From Streptomyces sp. NBC_00510 (GTDB lineage: Bacteria; Actinomycetota; Actinomycetes; Streptomycetales; Streptomycetaceae), in NCBI GenBank assembly GCA_036013505.1, contig CP107851.1:5296001-5360000 (forward strand): a DNA stretch of 64,000 bases, given 5' to 3'. The position numbers and the translations under genes are program-made. The notes under the pieces were generated by a model. It had not been told where the DNA came from, searched no databases, and worked only from the letters and a program-made list of their open reading frames with translations. Below, in pieces: positions 62,971 to 64,000 of this stretch (positions within the stretch are counted from its first letter, which is position 1; each line of letters starts with the position of its first letter).

Positions 62971-63393
62971 TCAGCCGGCGCAGAACTTGAGGCGCTTCAG
63001 GGTGTCGTTGATGGCCTTGCCCTGGGCTTCGGTGAGCTCGTTGCCGTGGTAGGTGAAGCTCCGGGCGGCCTCCGCGTCCGCCTGGGGGTCGTTGCTGTTG
63101 ATGGCGCCGCACAGGTTGCGGGCGGCGTCGATGGCCTTGTCGGGGTCCTTGGCGAAGTCGGGGTTGATGGCCTGCAGGGCGGCGATGAGCGCGGCCCGGT
63201 CGGCTCCCGTGGGGGAGGCCGGGATCCCCGCCTCGGGCAGGGACTTCTCGGGGTCGGCCTGGGAGACCGGGGACGCGGACGACACGGCGGTCTCGGGCGC
63301 CGTGGCGGCGGTGTCGGCGGAGGAGCTGCAGCCGCTGAGGGCCATGCCCGCGACGGCGAGCAGCAGTGTGGTTGCGGCGATATGTGTGCGCAT
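62971..63393 (-). CDS. Lipoprotein, DUF732-like
   Basis: 140 residues. Lipoprotein signal RTHIAATTLLLAVAGMALSGC with lipobox LSGC, a Ser/Ala-rich linker, then a small helical domain: ALIAALQAINPDFAKDPDKAI, ARNLCGAINSN, ARSFTYHGNELTEAQGKAI and a final Cys (LKFCAG), the pattern of DUF732 proteins of actinobacteria. Two cysteines probably form a disulfide outside the cell. Confidence 0.82.
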   Translation of the reverse strand: MRTHIAATTLLLAVAGMALSGCSSSADTAATAPETAVSSASPVSQADPEKSLPEAGIPASPTGADRAALIAALQAINPDFAKDPDKAIDAARNLCGAINSNDPQADAEAARSFTYHGNELTEAQGKAINDTLKRLKFCAG

Positions 63394-63517
63394 GTCGGGA
63401 TTATGACCTTTCGCCCTGCCTTAGGTGGTGGAGGCGGCCTGCGGCAGGGGTGTGACATGCGGGGCAAGTCGTCGGCCCCGGGGTGGTGGTGACGGACGGG
63501 CACGGCCCCGGCGGCCG

Positions 63518-64000
63518 CTACGCCGGGGTCGTGCCGCGGCGGCGGGCCTCGTCGGGGATGGGGAGTTCGAACCAGACGACCTTGCCCGTGCCCAGGCGGC
63601 GGGCGCCCCAGTGGTCGGCGAGGCGGTCGACGACGTACAGGCCGCGCCCGTTCTCGTCCTCCGGTCCGGCCCTGTGTACCCGGGGGACCAGGGGCGAGTC
63701 GTCGCCGACCTCGCAGCGCAGCACGTCGGTGCGCAGGAGGCGCAGGGTGATGGGGCGGGAGGCGAAGCGGACGGCGTTGGTGACGACCTCGCTGACGAGC
63801 AGTTCGGTCGTCTCCAGCATGGGGTCGAGGCCCCAGCGGTGCAGGGCGCGGCGGGTGAGGCGGCGGGCGCGGCAGGCGGTCTCGGGCTGGGGGGTGAGGT
63901 ACCAGTAGGCGACGCTGTGCGTGGGGAAGCCGTCGAAGCGGGCGGCGAGCAGCGCGATGTCGTCGTCGCGGGAGCCGCCGGGGCCGAGGTCGCCGAGCGC
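63518..64000 (-). CDS. SpoIIE-type phosphatase / HATPase regulatory protein, 3' part
   Basis: The frame enters from the right edge: ALGDLGPGGSRDDDIALLAARFDGF is the end of a SpoIIE/PP2C phosphatase domain (GSRDDDIALL carries the metal-binding acids). Then comes an anti-sigma-factor-like HATPase: ETTELLVSEVVTNAVRFA (N-box), DDSPLVPRV and DENGRGLYVVDRLADHWG (G-box). Such fusions regulate alternative sigma factors through anti-anti-sigma proteins in Streptomyces. The start lies outside the window. The stop is TAG at 63518-63520. Confidence 0.9.
   Translation of the reverse strand, partial: ALGDLGPGGSRDDDIALLAARFDGFPTHSVAYWYLTPQPETACRARRLTRRALHRWGLDPMLETTELLVSEVVTNAVRFASRPITLRLLRTDVLRCEVGDDSPLVPRVHRAGPEDENGRGLYVVDRLADHWGARRLGTGKVVWFELPIPDEARRRGTTPA

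Noticed and set aside
60824..64000. An integrated element using tRNA-Lys as attachment site
   Set aside because: No integrase gene and no repeat of the tRNA 3' end (around TTCGAGTCCCAC) is present to the right; only an island-like character can be claimed.

Overview
The window is a piece of a Streptomyces (or very close relative) chromosome, probably the core region around the replication origin. This is judged from very high GC with GC-saturated third codon positions, frequent GTG starts, and Streptomyces marker genes: bldC, an Lsr2 paralogue, a DUF3073 protein, valine dehydrogenase and HrpA with its long C-terminal domain. A perfect copy of the Streptomyces parS centromere motif lies between pyrE and fba, and such sites cluster around oriC.

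Layout. 1-8.7 kb: 3' end of pyrE, parS palindrome, fba, a DUF3151 gene, a tryptophan-to-anthranilate set (tryptophan dioxygenase, kynureninase, probable arylformamidase), a two-component system and a P450. 8.7-12.6 kb: a two-gene ABC exporter divergent from a MarR/GbsR-type regulator with palindromes between them, then a lipid-kinase-like gene. 12.6-34.2 kb: eight purine genes (purA, purD, purC, purSQL, purF, purM) interleaved with an aminotransferase, a GntR regulator, small conserved actinobacterial proteins, a degenerate M48-like membrane protein, a dimethylformamidase-like protein, three tRNA-Gly genes and an Lsr2 paralogue. 34.2-48.4 kb: DUF3073, vdh, a conserved gene, bldC with a long structured upstream region, hrpA bracketed by two identical tRNA-Asp genes, tRNA-Phe, tRNA-Glu, a membrane metallophosphoesterase, a minimal zincin, a lipoprotein and a DEAD-box helicase with an Arg/Asp-rich repeat tail.

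48.4-58.9 kb is the most unusual part: a tandem family of very large secreted beta-propeller / FlgD-Ig / VCBS (FG-GAP, calcium-loop) proteins. There are three full copies, one leader-fused truncated copy and a signal-peptide relic of a further copy. Their last ~160 codons are almost identical at DNA level with atypical codon choice, whereas the N-terminal halves have diverged strongly. Three members share a conserved promoter plus leader. This looks like a family evolving by tandem duplication, deletion and gene conversion.

58.9-64 kb: an APC permease, tRNA-Lys, a small island-like stretch (a small membrane protein, a frameshifted small gene, a helix-turn-helix-only GntR), an FxLYD membrane protein, a DUF732-like lipoprotein, and the 3' part of a SpoIIE-type phosphatase/ATPase gene running off the end.

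Many genes have a TANNNT-like -10 hexamer only 6-7 bases before the start codon, which implies leaderless mRNAs. From memory of the S. coelicolor gene order, the pyrE-to-purA block and the purD-to-hrpA block lie on opposite sides of oriC there, so this window may span the end point of an origin-centred inversion.
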